A program made the translations under genes and the position numbers. DNA of 64,000 nt. Origin: Haliscomenobacter sp965225875 (GTDB lineage Bacteria; Bacteroidota; Bacteroidia; Chitinophagales; Saprospiraceae). The notes beneath the pieces are model-generated. The model was not told where the DNA came from. It did no database searches and saw only the letters and a program-made list of their open reading frames with translations. The stretch is taken from positions 1,922,001 through 1,986,000 of the forward strand of contig NZ_CBDDBS010000003.1 in assembly GCF_965225875.1 (NCBI RefSeq). Reading direction: 5' to 3'. Of this stretch, positions 7,677-17,274 are shown piece by piece; within the stretch, counting starts at the first letter, position 1; each line of letters begins with the position of its first letter.

Positions 7677-10600
7677 TCATGGCCACCATTGACACACCTT
7701 TATGATTCCATTGAGTAGATCTTTCATTACGACTTTGCCACCTAGCTTGTAAACCATCGGTAAAGCATATGAAATTCTGTTTAGGATAGTGCCTCGAACA
7801 TCATTTGGATGGCCCAATGCGGGGATAAGTTCTTCGTAAAATACAAAATCTTTTATTTCCTGAATCCTCAAGAAAACAGCCTTCAATACATCTGCTCTAT
7901 AGGATTTAAATTGAAAAGCCATCCCAGCAGCCAGCGCCTTTGTGAGGCTCTTTTGATCCAAATATGGTGCTAGCCCTATCAGCGCTTTAGCTCTAGAAAG
8001 CTCATCATGAATGGCCAATGCCGCCTCCAGTGCTTGTGTAACACCCTGATGGTCCAGAAACGGGGCCAATCTAGTGAGTAATTTGGCCTTAGAAGATCCA
8101 TCTGGTTGATCTTGCATGCCTAATGCCGCCTCCAGTGCTTGTGCAATGCCATGTTGATCCAGGTATGGAGCGAGACCAGTTAGCACTTCGGCTTTGGAAC
8201 CTTCGGATTGAAAGACTATTGCATCCCTTAGCAGCTGTGAAAGCCCAAATCGGTCTAAATACGGTGCCAAGCCAGTGAAAGCCTTTTCTTTTAACGATTC
8301 TTCTTGAATGGTTAAAAATGATGCCAACACCTGCTCGATTATCTGCCTATCCAGATAAGGAGCCAAGCCTATGATTGCTTCAATTTTATAAGATCCATCC
8401 TGAATGGCATATGCCGCTATCAATGCCCGTTCCATACATTGCTGGTCTAGATATGGAGCCAAGCCTTTGATTGCATGTCCTTTATGATAACCATATTGGA
8501 TAGTAAGCGTACCTTCCAAAGCTCGTTCTAAGCCCATTTTGTCCAAGCGAGGGGCGAGGCTTTTTAGTGCATCGGCCTTAGAATATTCATCCTGAATACC
8601 TATTGCGCAGTCTAAAGCTAGTTCGATACTTTGTTGGTCAAGATAAGGGACCAGGTTATGGAGTGCAGAAGTTTTATAAAATCCATCATCAATGTCTAAA
8701 ACGGCCTCCAGAGCTGCCTTGCTAGCCTTCTCTTTTCCCTCTTGGTCGAGATGCGGTGCAAGGAAGATGAGGACATCAGCCCTATTAGATGAGTCTTGAA
8801 TACTTAAGGTAGCCTGTAATACTTTATCCATATCCTGTCGATCCAAATGTCGAATTAGGTTGGTGAGCAAATCGGCTTTTGAGGGTTCTCTCTGGGAAGA
8901 ATGCATAGAAGATACTGCTTCTAAGGCTTCTTTAATCACTTTGATTTTATCCTTTTTGTCAAGATATGGAATTAAATCTGTAAGTAAACTGGTTTTATAA
9001 GACTCAACTTGTATAAGTAATGCTGCATCCAAAGCTGCTTTGATGGCTTCTACCTTGTCCTGTTGGAGTAGAAACGGGATCAGGCCTAGCAATGCAAGAG
9101 CCCTGTTAATTTCCTCTTCCATAGATAATGCGACTTCAAGCATTTGTGTATTGGCTTGAATATCTAAGTACCGAGCCATCCCCCCGATTGCCCTGGCTTT
9201 TGCGTATTCACTATGGAAGGCTAATACTGCTTCCAGAACTTGATTGATTCCCGCTTGAGACAGGTTCGGAGCTAAATCCACCAGGTAATTCGCCCTAAAA
9301 GGCTCATGATGAATGCCTAAGATTACTTCTAATGCTTTTTCCAGGTCCTGTTTGTCTAGATTTGGGGCCAAAGAAATGAGTGCTTTAGGGCGGTGGAAAT
9401 CGTCCTGAAATGCTAGGGCAAATTCTATGTTCATACCGATTTGGTATAAAAATGGAGCCAGATTTTTTAATGCATCGGATTTGCTGGAGGAATATTGATC
9501 ATTTTGGATCGCAGAGGCAGCCTTCAACGCTGCTCGAGCAGCTTCAATATTATCAGGATGATCCAGGAACTGTGCCAGATTCTTGAGCAAATTAGCCCTG
9601 GAAGATTCATCATGTATGGTCGATGCTGCATTCAGTGCTGCTTCAACGGCATTAGCTTTATCTTGGTCCAGATACCTGGCCAAACAAGTAAGTGCCTCAG
9701 TTCGATAAGAATCATTTTGTATGGCCAAAGATTTTGCTAGTACTTGTGAGAGTTCCTGCTGGTCCAAATGTGGTGCGAGCCCCCTGATTATATTAGCTTG
9801 GTCATCTTCTTCAATAAATGATAAGGTTTCAATGCTAAGGGCCATAGCCTCGTGGTTCAAATGCGGGGCAAAACCTCTAAGCGCATCGGTTCTTAAGTTA
9901 ATATATGGGGTTTCCAATGCCACCTTCATTACTTCCACAACTTCATATTGGTCAAGATGTGGAACCAATTTTCTAAGGACGGAAACCTGCTCAGGTCCAT
10001 GAAAATCAAAAGCAGCTTTTATTACTTGTGTATGATCTTTCCGGTCTAGAAGTGGAATAAGACTTTTAAGGGCAGAAGCCCGGTAAGACTGATTTGATAT
10101 TGATAATACAGCATTCAAAGTTTCAGTGGTAGCCTTGGCTCTGCTATCCTGGTCCAAATACAGGGTTAGGTCTTCAAGAGCAAGTACTTTTGAGAATTCG
10201 TCAGGTATAGTAAAAAAAGTCTCTACCGCGCTATGGATGGCCTGGGTTTTAGGGTCCTCATCGAGATAAGGTATCAAACTCGTGAGCGCTGTTACTCTAC
10301 AACTTTCGTCTTTTATAGCCACTGTAGCAGCCATTACCTGAACAAGGCCATCCTGGTCTAAATGTGGGGCCAGGTTCCTAAATGCGGTGGCTTTAGACTT
10401 CTCATCATTTATGCTTAATACAAACTTTAATGCTTCTGTTATCCCTTGCGGATCAAGGTGAGCAACAAGTTCTTTTAATTCAGCAATGCTTTTAACTTTC
10501 CCTGTAAACCCGTCTGATAAAGCCTTTAGCGCTTCTCTGGCAACCCAAAATTTGCCAGGAGGATTCAAATGTTCGGATAACCTAGTCAATATTGATGCTC

Positions 10601-13175
10601 TGGACGGTCCTTCAATGAGCAAAGCTATTTCTAAGGCTTTTTCCAAACCCTCTTGGTTCAGATGTGGGGCAAGAAACCGGAGTACATGTTCCACCTCAGA
10701 TTCGAATCCAAATCCTGAAACAACTTCCAAGGCTTTCGCCATGCCCTGCCGATCAAGATATAGATCAGGGGCCATAAGCGCAAGCGCAGTAGCCCTAGAA
10801 GAATCACCTTGGATAGCTAGCGCAGCCTCTAATGCTGCTTTGGTAGCCAAAACTTTATCTTGCTGATCTAAATAGGGGATCAGCCCTGCAAAAGCCATTG
10901 CTCTGGCGGATCCATCCTGTATAGCTGATGCTGCCGCCAAAACTTTTCCCAGTTCCTGCTGGTTTAGACAGGAGGCCAATTCCGCAAGTATTTTCGCCCT
11001 GGCAGATTCATCCTGTATAGCAAATGCTGCCGCTAATCCTTCTTCACGCCATGATTCATTTAGGTCATTAAATATGCTCTTAAGTACGCTTACCTTGCTA
11101 TTATCATCAGGCAACTGGCGTACATGAGCTAGTATCTGGACGCTTGTCCATTTACCAGTTTGAAGTAACAAAGCAGGTAGCTCATTTGGTATATTGGCAG
11201 CTAAACTACGTATGCTGGCTTCAGCTAACATACAGGTTATTTCCTGGCCGAGATATAGGAGTGGCTTCTGCTCTTTAAAAAACTGCCCGTTTAATTGTCG
11301 GGCATAAAGCTTAGCACGGGCGACATCATTTAGGAAACCTGCCTTGGTCCCCTCTAAGGATTCCCAAGCCTCAGACCAAGCTCGGTGAACGAGCTTCATA
11401 CGTTCCTCCAGCGGCTCATTTCCTCGAGATAAATGGGCACCGAAATATTGGATAAGGTAGACGGGAACATCTTTTGGTTTCAAGTCCCCAAGGTAAAGGT
11501 TATCAAGAATCCATTTCCCCCAATTCAAATAACGAGCTTCCCATCTTTCTTTTTCTAAAACGGTTGTTTGTTCAAAAAAGTAATACCCAAGCCGGGAATG
11601 GCTGAAGACATATCCTTGTTTGTTACCATCTCCAATAACAAAACGAGCTAGGGGTTCTAAAGCCTCTTCGATGAGTATTGTTGAGTTTAATTCCCAATCC
11701 TCTTCAACCAGCTGAATAATCTCTTCCTTTTTGAGTGGCCCTATAGCAAAAGCCAGCAGGTCCAACATGCCTCTCACCGCTTTTATTTTCAGTGGATCTT
11801 TTTTTTGTTCCTTCCATAAGGACTTTTGTTCTTTCCACCAACGCTTGAAATAGCCCTCCAAGCCAGGTTCGATCTCCTTTAAATCTTCGGGTGTTAAATT
11901 TGTCGCTTGCTCTCTATTTTGCCACAAATCATTTAAATAAAGTTGAATAACCAGAGGGTCGCCTTCCGTCAATCGAAAAAGCTCTTTTAAGATATCGACA
12001 TTCCGGCTTAGATGAGCTACGGGGAATCCCATGCTATCCATTACACTTTGCAGGCCAGAAGAGGAAAGGTTTTTGAGGCCAAGAACTGTGGCCAAACGAT
12101 TTCGGTTCCATCCCAAATCATCTAGCCACTGAGTAGCATCGGTATCTTCGGCAACATACCGGGCAGAAATGAGGATTTTGACTTGCTTTGGGGGATTGTT
12201 AGGGAATAGGTCTGCTCCAGCTTGCCAGTCGGCTGCTTCGTCAATTCCATCGATGATTACAAGTAACTTGCGGCCATCAGGTAGGGGACGACGTAAAAAA
12301 TGAGCGATAAGACCGCGCCACGTTTCTACGGTCTGGCTGGAGGACTCCTTGATCTCTTCACCGTAAAGCTTGGCCAGCCGTGCCGCCAAAGAAGCAAAGA
12401 AAACCCCTGAAAGGTTGGTGCGAAATCTTATACTAACCGGCATGAAGACTATAGCGAAGTTTATGTCAGCATGCATAAGCTTACTCCAGTGTACAAGTAA
12501 AGCAGATTTGCCCTTACCGGCGGGGGCGGCAAGCAGCATGTAAGGGGTCTGTTCTTCATCATTCAACCAATCTGTAAGCATATCTAGTTCTTCACCTCTC
12601 CCTCCAAAGGCTACAGGTTGCTGTTCTGTACCCAAGTATTCGTTTAGAAAATTTTCGATACGGGCACTGTAATCATAGGGAAGCGACTCAACCCCTTCAG
12701 TAACTGTCCTGAGACCAGTTGCAAAATGTCCTTGTAGCCAGGTGTGCATGTCGGTAACCACCCTCGCTGCCAGATCACCTGGATCGGAGAAAGTGCTTCG
12801 GAGATGATTGTCAGAAATGAGTTTTAGAAACGCTTTAAGTCTATCAGGATCATCTGTCTCGAACTGGCTTTTTGCCAATGCTTTCTCATCCATGACATAC
12901 CATAGGCATGGTTTGCCCAACTCCTGGGCGCGTTCATACTCTGCCTCCACGATTCCCGAACCGTATCTTGGCCCCAGTAGGCCGATGTACAAATCACATG
13001 GTTCTATATCCTCAAGCGAAGCTTCTTTGGTATTTTCACCTCTACTGCCAAAGTATTCCATACCTATAAATTTCACCTCTGGCAGCCGGTTGATAGCTCT
13101 CTCCACAGCCTCACGCTCATCTTTTAAATCGAGCCAGGTCGAACTAAGGTAGACTTTGATAACTGTACTTGGCAT
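7677..13175 (-). CDS. Giant DUF4062-NACHT ATPase with about 31 helical repeats (putative STAND sensor)
   Basis: An 1832-residue cytoplasmic protein. Residues 4-95 form a DUF4062 domain (VYLSSTWLDLKDER, then CDLYIGLLGPRYG), a flavodoxin/TIR-like fold found at the N-terminus of signalling ATPases. Residues 190-350 carry a NACHT-type NTPase with Walker A APAGKGKSA (217-225) and Walker B LLVIIDGIDEA (304-314), followed by a winged-helix-like and linker region to about 700. Residues 710-1770 are about 31 copies of a 34-38 residue repeat (LAPYLDQ...AL..AL.IQDES.RA.AL). This effector-NTPase-sensor layout is that of STAND proteins, including bacterial anti-phage Avs and bNACHT proteins. A defence role is inference. 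The gene is lower in GC than its neighbours and stands alone, flanked by esterase copies. Confidence 0.9.
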   Translation of the reverse strand: MPSTVIKVYLSSTWLDLKDEREAVERAINRLPEVKFIGMEYFGSRGENTKEASLEDIEPCDLYIGLLGPRYGSGIVEAEYERAQELGKPCLWYVMDEKALAKSQFETDDPDRLKAFLKLISDNHLRSTFSDPGDLAARVVTDMHTWLQGHFATGLRTVTEGVESLPYDYSARIENFLNEYLGTEQQPVAFGGRGEELDMLTDWLNDEEQTPYMLLAAPAGKGKSALLVHWSKLMHADINFAIVFMPVSIRFRTNLSGVFFASLAARLAKLYGEEIKESSSQTVETWRGLIAHFLRRPLPDGRKLLVIIDGIDEAADWQAGADLFPNNPPKQVKILISARYVAEDTDATQWLDDLGWNRNRLATVLGLKNLSSSGLQSVMDSMGFPVAHLSRNVDILKELFRLTEGDPLVIQLYLNDLWQNREQATNLTPEDLKEIEPGLEGYFKRWWKEQKSLWKEQKKDPLKIKAVRGMLDLLAFAIGPLKKEEIIQLVEEDWELNSTILIEEALEPLARFVIGDGNKQGYVFSHSRLGYYFFEQTTVLEKERWEARYLNWGKWILDNLYLGDLKPKDVPVYLIQYFGAHLSRGNEPLEERMKLVHRAWSEAWESLEGTKAGFLNDVARAKLYARQLNGQFFKEQKPLLYLGQEITCMLAEASIRSLAANIPNELPALLLQTGKWTSVQILAHVRQLPDDNSKVSVLKSIFNDLNESWREEGLAAAFAIQDESARAKILAELASCLNQQELGKVLAAASAIQDGSARAMAFAGLIPYLDQQDKVLATKAALEAALAIQGDSSRATALALMAPDLYLDRQGMAKALEVVSGFGFESEVEHVLRFLAPHLNQEGLEKALEIALLIEGPSRASILTRLSEHLNPPGKFWVAREALKALSDGFTGKVKSIAELKELVAHLDPQGITEALKFVLSINDEKSKATAFRNLAPHLDQDGLVQVMAATVAIKDESCRVTALTSLIPYLDEDPKTQAIHSAVETFFTIPDEFSKVLALEDLTLYLDQDSRAKATTETLNAVLSISNQSYRASALKSLIPLLDRKDHTQVIKAAFDFHGPEQVSVLRKLVPHLDQYEVVEVMKVALETPYINLRTDALRGFAPHLNHEAMALSIETLSFIEEDDQANIIRGLAPHLDQQELSQVLAKSLAIQNDSYRTEALTCLARYLDQDKANAVEAALNAASTIHDESSRANLLKNLAQFLDHPDNIEAARAALKAASAIQNDQYSSSKSDALKNLAPFLYQIGMNIEFALAFQDDFHRPKALISLAPNLDKQDLEKALEVILGIHHEPFRANYLVDLAPNLSQAGINQVLEAVLAFHSEYAKARAIGGMARYLDIQANTQMLEVALSMEEEINRALALLGLIPFLLQQDKVEAIKAALDAALLIQVESYKTSLLTDLIPYLDKKDKIKVIKEALEAVSSMHSSQREPSKADLLTNLIRHLDRQDMDKVLQATLSIQDSSNRADVLIFLAPHLDQEGKEKASKAALEAVLDIDDGFYKTSALHNLVPYLDQQSIELALDCAIGIQDEYSKADALKSLAPRLDKMGLERALEGTLTIQYGYHKGHAIKGLAPYLDQQCMERALIAAYAIQDGSYKIEAIIGLAPYLDRQIIEQVLASFLTIQEESLKEKAFTGLAPYLDRFGLSQLLRDAIVFQSEGSKAEVLTGLAPYLDQHGIAQALEAALGMQDQPDGSSKAKLLTRLAPFLDHQGVTQALEAALAIHDELSRAKALIGLAPYLDQKSLTKALAAGMAFQFKSYRADVLKAVFLRIQEIKDFVFYEELIPALGHPNDVRGTILNRISYALPMVYKLGGKVVMKDLLNGIIKVCQWWP
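7865..11050 (-). repeat. Coding tandem repeats of the NACHT protein (about 31 units)
   Basis: Each unit is roughly 102-114 bp and encodes a two-helix repeat with the core L(A/I)P(Y/H)LD(Q/R)Q followed by an Ala-rich helix and a DES.RA turn. Units differ clearly in DNA sequence, so this is an old expansion, not a recent slippage tract. Several units carry a 3-5 residue insert (DKVEAIKAAL type). I counted 31 occurrences of the LxxxLD/N core by eye; the exact number depends on how degenerate units are scored. Confidence 0.75.
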
Positions 13176-13211
13176 ACTGGCAATCTCGATTTCTTTGGAA
13201 GTAGACCTTGG

Positions 13212-13246
13212 AAAGTAAAGTTAGTTTTTTTTTGCAACTTTACTTT
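13212..13246. promoter_or_regulatory. Inverted repeat upstream of the NACHT gene
   Basis: Perfect 11-bp arms AAAGTAAAGTT (13212-13222) and AACTTTACTTT (13236-13246) around a T-rich centre, about 37 bases before the NACHT start codon. This is a good position for an operator or for a hairpin in the leader. No regulator gene is nearby. It could also be a terminator read on the plus strand, since T residues follow the second arm. Confidence 0.45.
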
Positions 13247-13299
13247 TTTCAGCTGACAACTTTCCGTGCTAACTGAAGTCTCTCTATTTTCTCCGAAGG

Positions 13300-13621
13300 T
13301 GGCATCCTGGTAAGTGGAGAAGCAAAGCATGGGGGCTCCTCCAAAGAGAACCGACCCAAAGGACTCCTTGCTCTGGCTGGTATAGAATATAGACTAAGTA
13401 CGTAAGCCCTTTTCCAAACATGATCCTTGATTTCAAGGCGAGTAATCGCTTTCTTAGGGCCAATCAACCAAAGTATTGAACTTTATCCTTTATCCAAAAC
13501 TAAATATGTTGAATATAAAAACGGAGTTACAATTTCTGAATGAGATGGAGCATGGGGGTAAGGATTTTTCTGCACCAGAGTTTGTGCATTTGATGGATCA
13601 GTTTATTAAGGAGAATTTGTA
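13300..13621 (+). pseudogene. Decayed second esterase copy
   Basis: Remnant of a gene homologous to the esterase at 6775-7620. The first part reads HGGSS...AGIEYRLST, matching HGGSK...ASIEYRLTT of the intact gene, then hits stop codons. The middle, including the nucleophile region, is missing. The last part (INQSIEL, then a stretch matching MGHGGKGFSAPDFVGL and MDRFIREYL) is recognisable to its stop codon at 13619-13621. It lies 20 bases before the next hydrolase gene, so the two were probably once an operon. Basis: direct alignment by eye of both translations. Confidence 0.8.
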
Positions 13622-13640
13622 AAAACTTAAATTCGATCAC

Positions 13641-14900
13641 ATGAAATACCTGCTATACTTACTGGTGTTTTTCCTATCCATTTCCAGGAACCATGCTCAG
13701 TCGTCACTGGCTGCGCCCATCTTGCTGTGGCCACAGGGCGCTCCTGGCGCAACTGGTACTTCCGACGAGGATAAGCCGGCGGTTATCCCTTTTATTCCCG
13801 AAAAAAGCAAACAAAACGGTACTGCTGTTTTGGTGATTCCCGGGGGTGGTTTTACCATCCGGGCGGTCGATCATGAAGGCGTGCTGGTGGCGCAGTGGTT
13901 AAAAGAGCGGGGCATTACGGCCTTTTTGTTGCGGTACAGACTCAGACCACTTTATGATCGCAAAGACTGGCTGGCCGATGGCCAAAGAGCCATTCAATAC
14001 ATCCGAGCCAATGCCGCCCAGTATCAGATCGACCCCGATCGGGTGGGCGCGGTAGGGTTCTCGGCTGGGGCTATGTTGGTGGCGGACCTGGGCTTTAACG
14101 CTGGCCTGGGAGATGCCAATGCCACGGATCCATTGGAAAAACCATCTGCTTTGCCCAATTTTGACATCCTGGCCTATGGCGCCATGCCTTTCCCTGCAGC
14201 CCTTTCCCCAGAACGGCTAAAACAAGTGCCGCCCACTTTTATGTTTGGCACGGTGGAAGACGCCGGAAGTCTGAATGGACTAAGTACCCTCTTTGTGGAT
14301 ATGGTTAAAAATAAGGTCCCGGTGGAAGCCCATTTTTTTCAAAACGGGGTGCACGGCAGTGGCTTCGCGTTAGGTGATCCCATTTTGGGCGAATGGCCCA
14401 AGTTGCTTTGGAACTGGATGCATACCAACGGGTTCCTTTCTCCCAAAAAACGCCTGGCTTTGAATGGGCTGGTAAAATTGGATGGTAGCCCACTTTTAAG
14501 GGGAATGATCGTGCTCACTCCGCTGGACAATCCCAATGATCCTCCGGTCATCGTTTATATGACCAATACAGGCACCGGAGAGCTGGGCCGATTTTCCATG
14601 CCCGCCGAACAAGGGCCGGTAAAGGGAAAATACAAAGTAGAAGTTCGCCAGGAAGCGACCCGCTGGACCAGCAATAGCCGCGATCCTTTTATGATCAACA
14701 TGATGGCCAAACAAAGAGACAATACCCTCACCGATGCGGACAAAAAGGAATGGGGCGAGTTTTTGAGAAAAAGAAACCTCAATCCGAGTATTGACAAGCA
14801 AAAGGTCTTCAAAAAACAAAGACCAGGCGATGTAAAGGATTATGTGGTGGAGATCGTAGAGGGAAAGGAAGTGGTGATTGAGGTGTTTAGTCAACGCTAA
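13641..14900 (+). CDS. Secreted alpha/beta-hydrolase with C-terminal beta domain
   Basis: A 419-residue exported esterase, probably of the acetyl-xylan-esterase/BD-FAE type. Signal peptide MKYLLYLLVFFLSISRNHAQ. Oxyanion region VIPGGGF, nucleophile GFSAGA (about residues 139-144), and a histidine in GVHGSGFA. Residues from about 275 form an extra beta-sandwich-like domain (LNGLVKLDGSPLLRGMIVLTPL) similar to carboxypeptidase-regulatory or transthyretin-like modules. It follows the esterase remnant closely and converges on the GrpB-family gene, 14 bases away. Confidence 0.86.
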   Translation: MKYLLYLLVFFLSISRNHAQSSLAAPILLWPQGAPGATGTSDEDKPAVIPFIPEKSKQNGTAVLVIPGGGFTIRAVDHEGVLVAQWLKERGITAFLLRYRLRPLYDRKDWLADGQRAIQYIRANAAQYQIDPDRVGAVGFSAGAMLVADLGFNAGLGDANATDPLEKPSALPNFDILAYGAMPFPAALSPERLKQVPPTFMFGTVEDAGSLNGLSTLFVDMVKNKVPVEAHFFQNGVHGSGFALGDPILGEWPKLLWNWMHTNGFLSPKKRLALNGLVKLDGSPLLRGMIVLTPLDNPNDPPVIVYMTNTGTGELGRFSMPAEQGPVKGKYKVEVRQEATRWTSNSRDPFMINMMAKQRDNTLTDADKKEWGEFLRKRNLNPSIDKQKVFKKQRPGDVKDYVVEIVEGKEVVIEVFSQR

Positions 14901-14914
14901 GCTCCATGATCTCA

Positions 14915-15442
14915 TTATTGGTCTTTCTCCGCTGCTATCATTGCATCAATAAAATCATTCACATACAGTTCTTTCAGTTCCTGGTATTTTTTTCGATCCT
15001 GATTGGATTGTTCCGCCAATGCGTATTTCATTTGCTGGTATTTCATCCTGGCCTCCTCATTTTTGCGCAGATGGTTGCGGGATAAAAGGTGCCTTTCCAG
15101 GGTTTTGCTGCCCCTTGGGCAAACGTAAAGATGGTGCTGAATGTGGTCCAATACCTCATTGCTCAATTGGCCACTCCTTTTGAACACCTCCCGGCCTTCA
15201 AGCCCCTGGTTTCCATTGTGGTAATAGCCAATTTTTTCAAGGCCCTGCTTTATTTTTTCAAAATCGGGCTTAGCCTGGTATACAATGTCGATGTCAATGA
15301 TGGGTTTGGAATCCAGGTCGGGTACTGAGGTACTACCCACGTGTTCAATGCTGCATTCAAGGCCGCCTAGAACGGTTTCAAGTTGACTTTTGATGGCGTT
15401 GAATTGGGTCACCCAGGCTGGGTTGTATTTTTCGATTAGCAT
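14915..15442 (-). CDS. GrpB/UPF0157 family nucleotidyltransferase-like protein
   Basis: A 175-residue protein of the GrpB family, a branch of the DNA polymerase beta-like nucleotidyltransferase fold. The motifs IEHVGSTSVPDLDSKPIIDIDI and HHLYVCPRGS are diagnostic; the aspartates in DSKPIIDID are the likely metal ligands. Its function is unknown in bacteria and its older link to dephospho-CoA kinase is only by fusion. Cytoplasmic, single gene. Confidence 0.88.
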   Translation of the reverse strand: MLIEKYNPAWVTQFNAIKSQLETVLGGLECSIEHVGSTSVPDLDSKPIIDIDIVYQAKPDFEKIKQGLEKIGYYHNGNQGLEGREVFKRSGQLSNEVLDHIQHHLYVCPRGSKTLERHLLSRNHLRKNEEARMKYQQMKYALAEQSNQDRKKYQELKELYVNDFIDAMIAAEKDQ

Positions 15443-15490
15443 TGGCTGGTTTTGTAAATGATTGAGGTGGACTGCTCTTACAGTTTTTCA

Positions 15491-16507
15491 CTATGGGAAG
15501 GAAATGCTGTAATAATGGGTGTCAATTGTTTTATCATCCTGATAATCAGCATAAAGGGAACATTTAGCCAGGCAGTACTTTGAATCCGGTGACCAAATCA
15601 ACTTTTCTATTTTTATTGGGTAATCGAAGGTGATGCTAAAAGAACTCCATTGCTTGTGCCGCAGTCGAAAAAAATCGATCCCGATCACGCCACCACAATC
15701 TTCAGAAAAATTGATCCCGATGTTTTGCCCATTGGGTGCAATTGTCGGCGGAATGGACTCAGAGATTTCGACTTCGGTTTTCCCGTCCGACTTACGCACC
15801 AGGTAGCCCCAGTCATCTGCTATCTCCGCGTGATTACACTGTCTACCAATTAAATACCAGCCATATTCAGGAAATTGCCCCTGGTATGATTCTGGTTCAA
15901 GCTCTTTTGAGGGTGGGATTCTACAAGGAGCATTCCCAACAACCTTAACCCCACCATTGTCCAGCGGCAACTTAAGCGGTCCTTTGTTGCTGGAATATTT
16001 TTTGGTGTCATCGTGGAAATGGTCTTTATACAGTGCCGCCTGGGTGTCAAACTGCGCCTTGGTAATCTTTTTCCCGCTTAAAAAATCGAAATTTAACTCT
16101 GTTGCAATGTCTCCACTAAACTCAATATTGGCCAAGCTTAGGCCTCCAGAAAAAACCCATCCTTCCACCTTTTTTCTTCCGGAGTCCTCATAGGATGGCC
16201 AGGCTACTTTGTACCAGGTCCCTTGCTGTTTTATCCCCCGCAAGGTTACTTCAGTGGGGGCGCCTCCCGTTTCGTGCAAATAGCGCACGTATTCCTGGTC
16301 CGGAAGTTCGGCTACTACGGGGGCATTGAGATCCGGTCTTTCCCGGATTCTTAATTTGTCAACCTGAGTGATAAACGTGACGATGGCACTGGATTTTGCT
16401 GCCAGAGGATAAGCTTTAGTCGATGTTATTGGCGTGCCAATGGTAGTTGAAGACGAGAAGGTGGTGGCCATCAGCAAGATGGCTGCGAAAACGAAGCTGG
16501 TTCTCAT
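15491..16507 (-). CDS. Secreted SH3b-domain protein of unknown function
   Basis: A 338-residue exported protein. After a signal peptide, residues about 48-130 form a bacterial SH3 domain (LRIRERPDLNAPVVAELPDQEYV...GWVFSGGL), often a wall- or peptide-binding module. The remaining 200 residues (GWYLIGRQCNHAEIADDWGYLV and later) are not recognised. No enzyme motif is seen. It lies downstream of the DUF4174 gene on the same strand but 140 bases away. Confidence 0.8.
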   Translation of the reverse strand: MRTSFVFAAILLMATTFSSSTTIGTPITSTKAYPLAAKSSAIVTFITQVDKLRIRERPDLNAPVVAELPDQEYVRYLHETGGAPTEVTLRGIKQQGTWYKVAWPSYEDSGRKKVEGWVFSGGLSLANIEFSGDIATELNFDFLSGKKITKAQFDTQAALYKDHFHDDTKKYSSNKGPLKLPLDNGGVKVVGNAPCRIPPSKELEPESYQGQFPEYGWYLIGRQCNHAEIADDWGYLVRKSDGKTEVEISESIPPTIAPNGQNIGINFSEDCGGVIGIDFFRLRHKQWSSFSITFDYPIKIEKLIWSPDSKYCLAKCSLYADYQDDKTIDTHYYSISFP

Positions 16508-16647
16508 GTGTTTTAGGTGTGTTTAGTTTTAAATAGGATTCGCTGGATGTAACGGTATGGGCGAGGAAAAAATTTTATTTTTTATGCGGAATTGCAGTAG
16601 AGCCGTCATTAATGTGCAAGGCACAAGGTTGGTGCAGTGCCTACCCT

Positions 16648-17073
16648 TCAATTCCGCTTCATCTCTGATTGTCGCATGGGCATTGCATCGATGATGCGGA
16701 AAAGATCAATAGGTAAAATAGGCTGACTGGTTCTTAATTTTTCCGTACCATCTTTGCCGATGAGCAGGACCCTGAAAGTGTCTTTTTCAACTTTGTAAAC
16801 TTGGTACAAATGTTTGGAGTCGGCAGTAGGTAAACTGGTGTTTGATTTTGGGTCCAGCACGATTACCTTCAGGTCCCGGTCAACTAACCCAGCACGACTA
16901 GCATTGAGCAGTGACAGTTGATCCTTGAGGTGCTGGTCTTGGGGATCAGGAGCAAAAACCAATAAAATTCGATTTTTCCAGCGGTACTGATCCAATGGTT
17001 GAGCAAAAAGGGTGGAGCCACACAATACGCCAAAGGCAAAATATAAAATGAAGGAAAACATTGGAGTATTCAT
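16648..17073 (-). CDS. DUF4174 family secreted protein
   Basis: A 141-residue exported protein. Signal peptide from the ATG at 17073 (MNTPMFSFILYF). The body YRWKNRILLVFAPDPQD, then RDLKVIVLD, FRVLLIGKDGTEKLR and the C-terminal DAMPMRQSEM are the conserved features of DUF4174, a thioredoxin-like fold without the catalytic CxxC. Function unknown. The reading frame continues upstream to 17139 but the added residues do not resemble a signal sequence. Confidence 0.87.
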   Translation of the reverse strand: MNTPMFSFILYFAFGVLCGSTLFAQPLDQYRWKNRILLVFAPDPQDQHLKDQLSLLNASRAGLVDRDLKVIVLDPKSNTSLPTADSKHLYQVYKVEKDTFRVLLIGKDGTEKLRTSQPILPIDLFRIIDAMPMRQSEMKRN

Positions 17074-17274
17074 ATGAAATGGGAATAAATTAGGCAAATG
17101 CTGAGCAGTTAGAACGTAAACCGCCCCTAAATTGGCCACTCAACTAAATTGCTCAACAATTGTTGGCTGCCTAAAGATGTCGCTTTTTTGTCTTTTCAAC
17201 AGAAAGATCCACCAGTACACCCTTTTCTAAAACCTTTACCCAATCGTTCTGTTAGGCAGGCAAACCATATCGAA

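Noticed and set aside
7865..11050. Repeat array in the NACHT gene as a CRISPR or DNA satellite
   Set aside because: Units are divergent in DNA and of variable length; they are coding repeats in one open frame.
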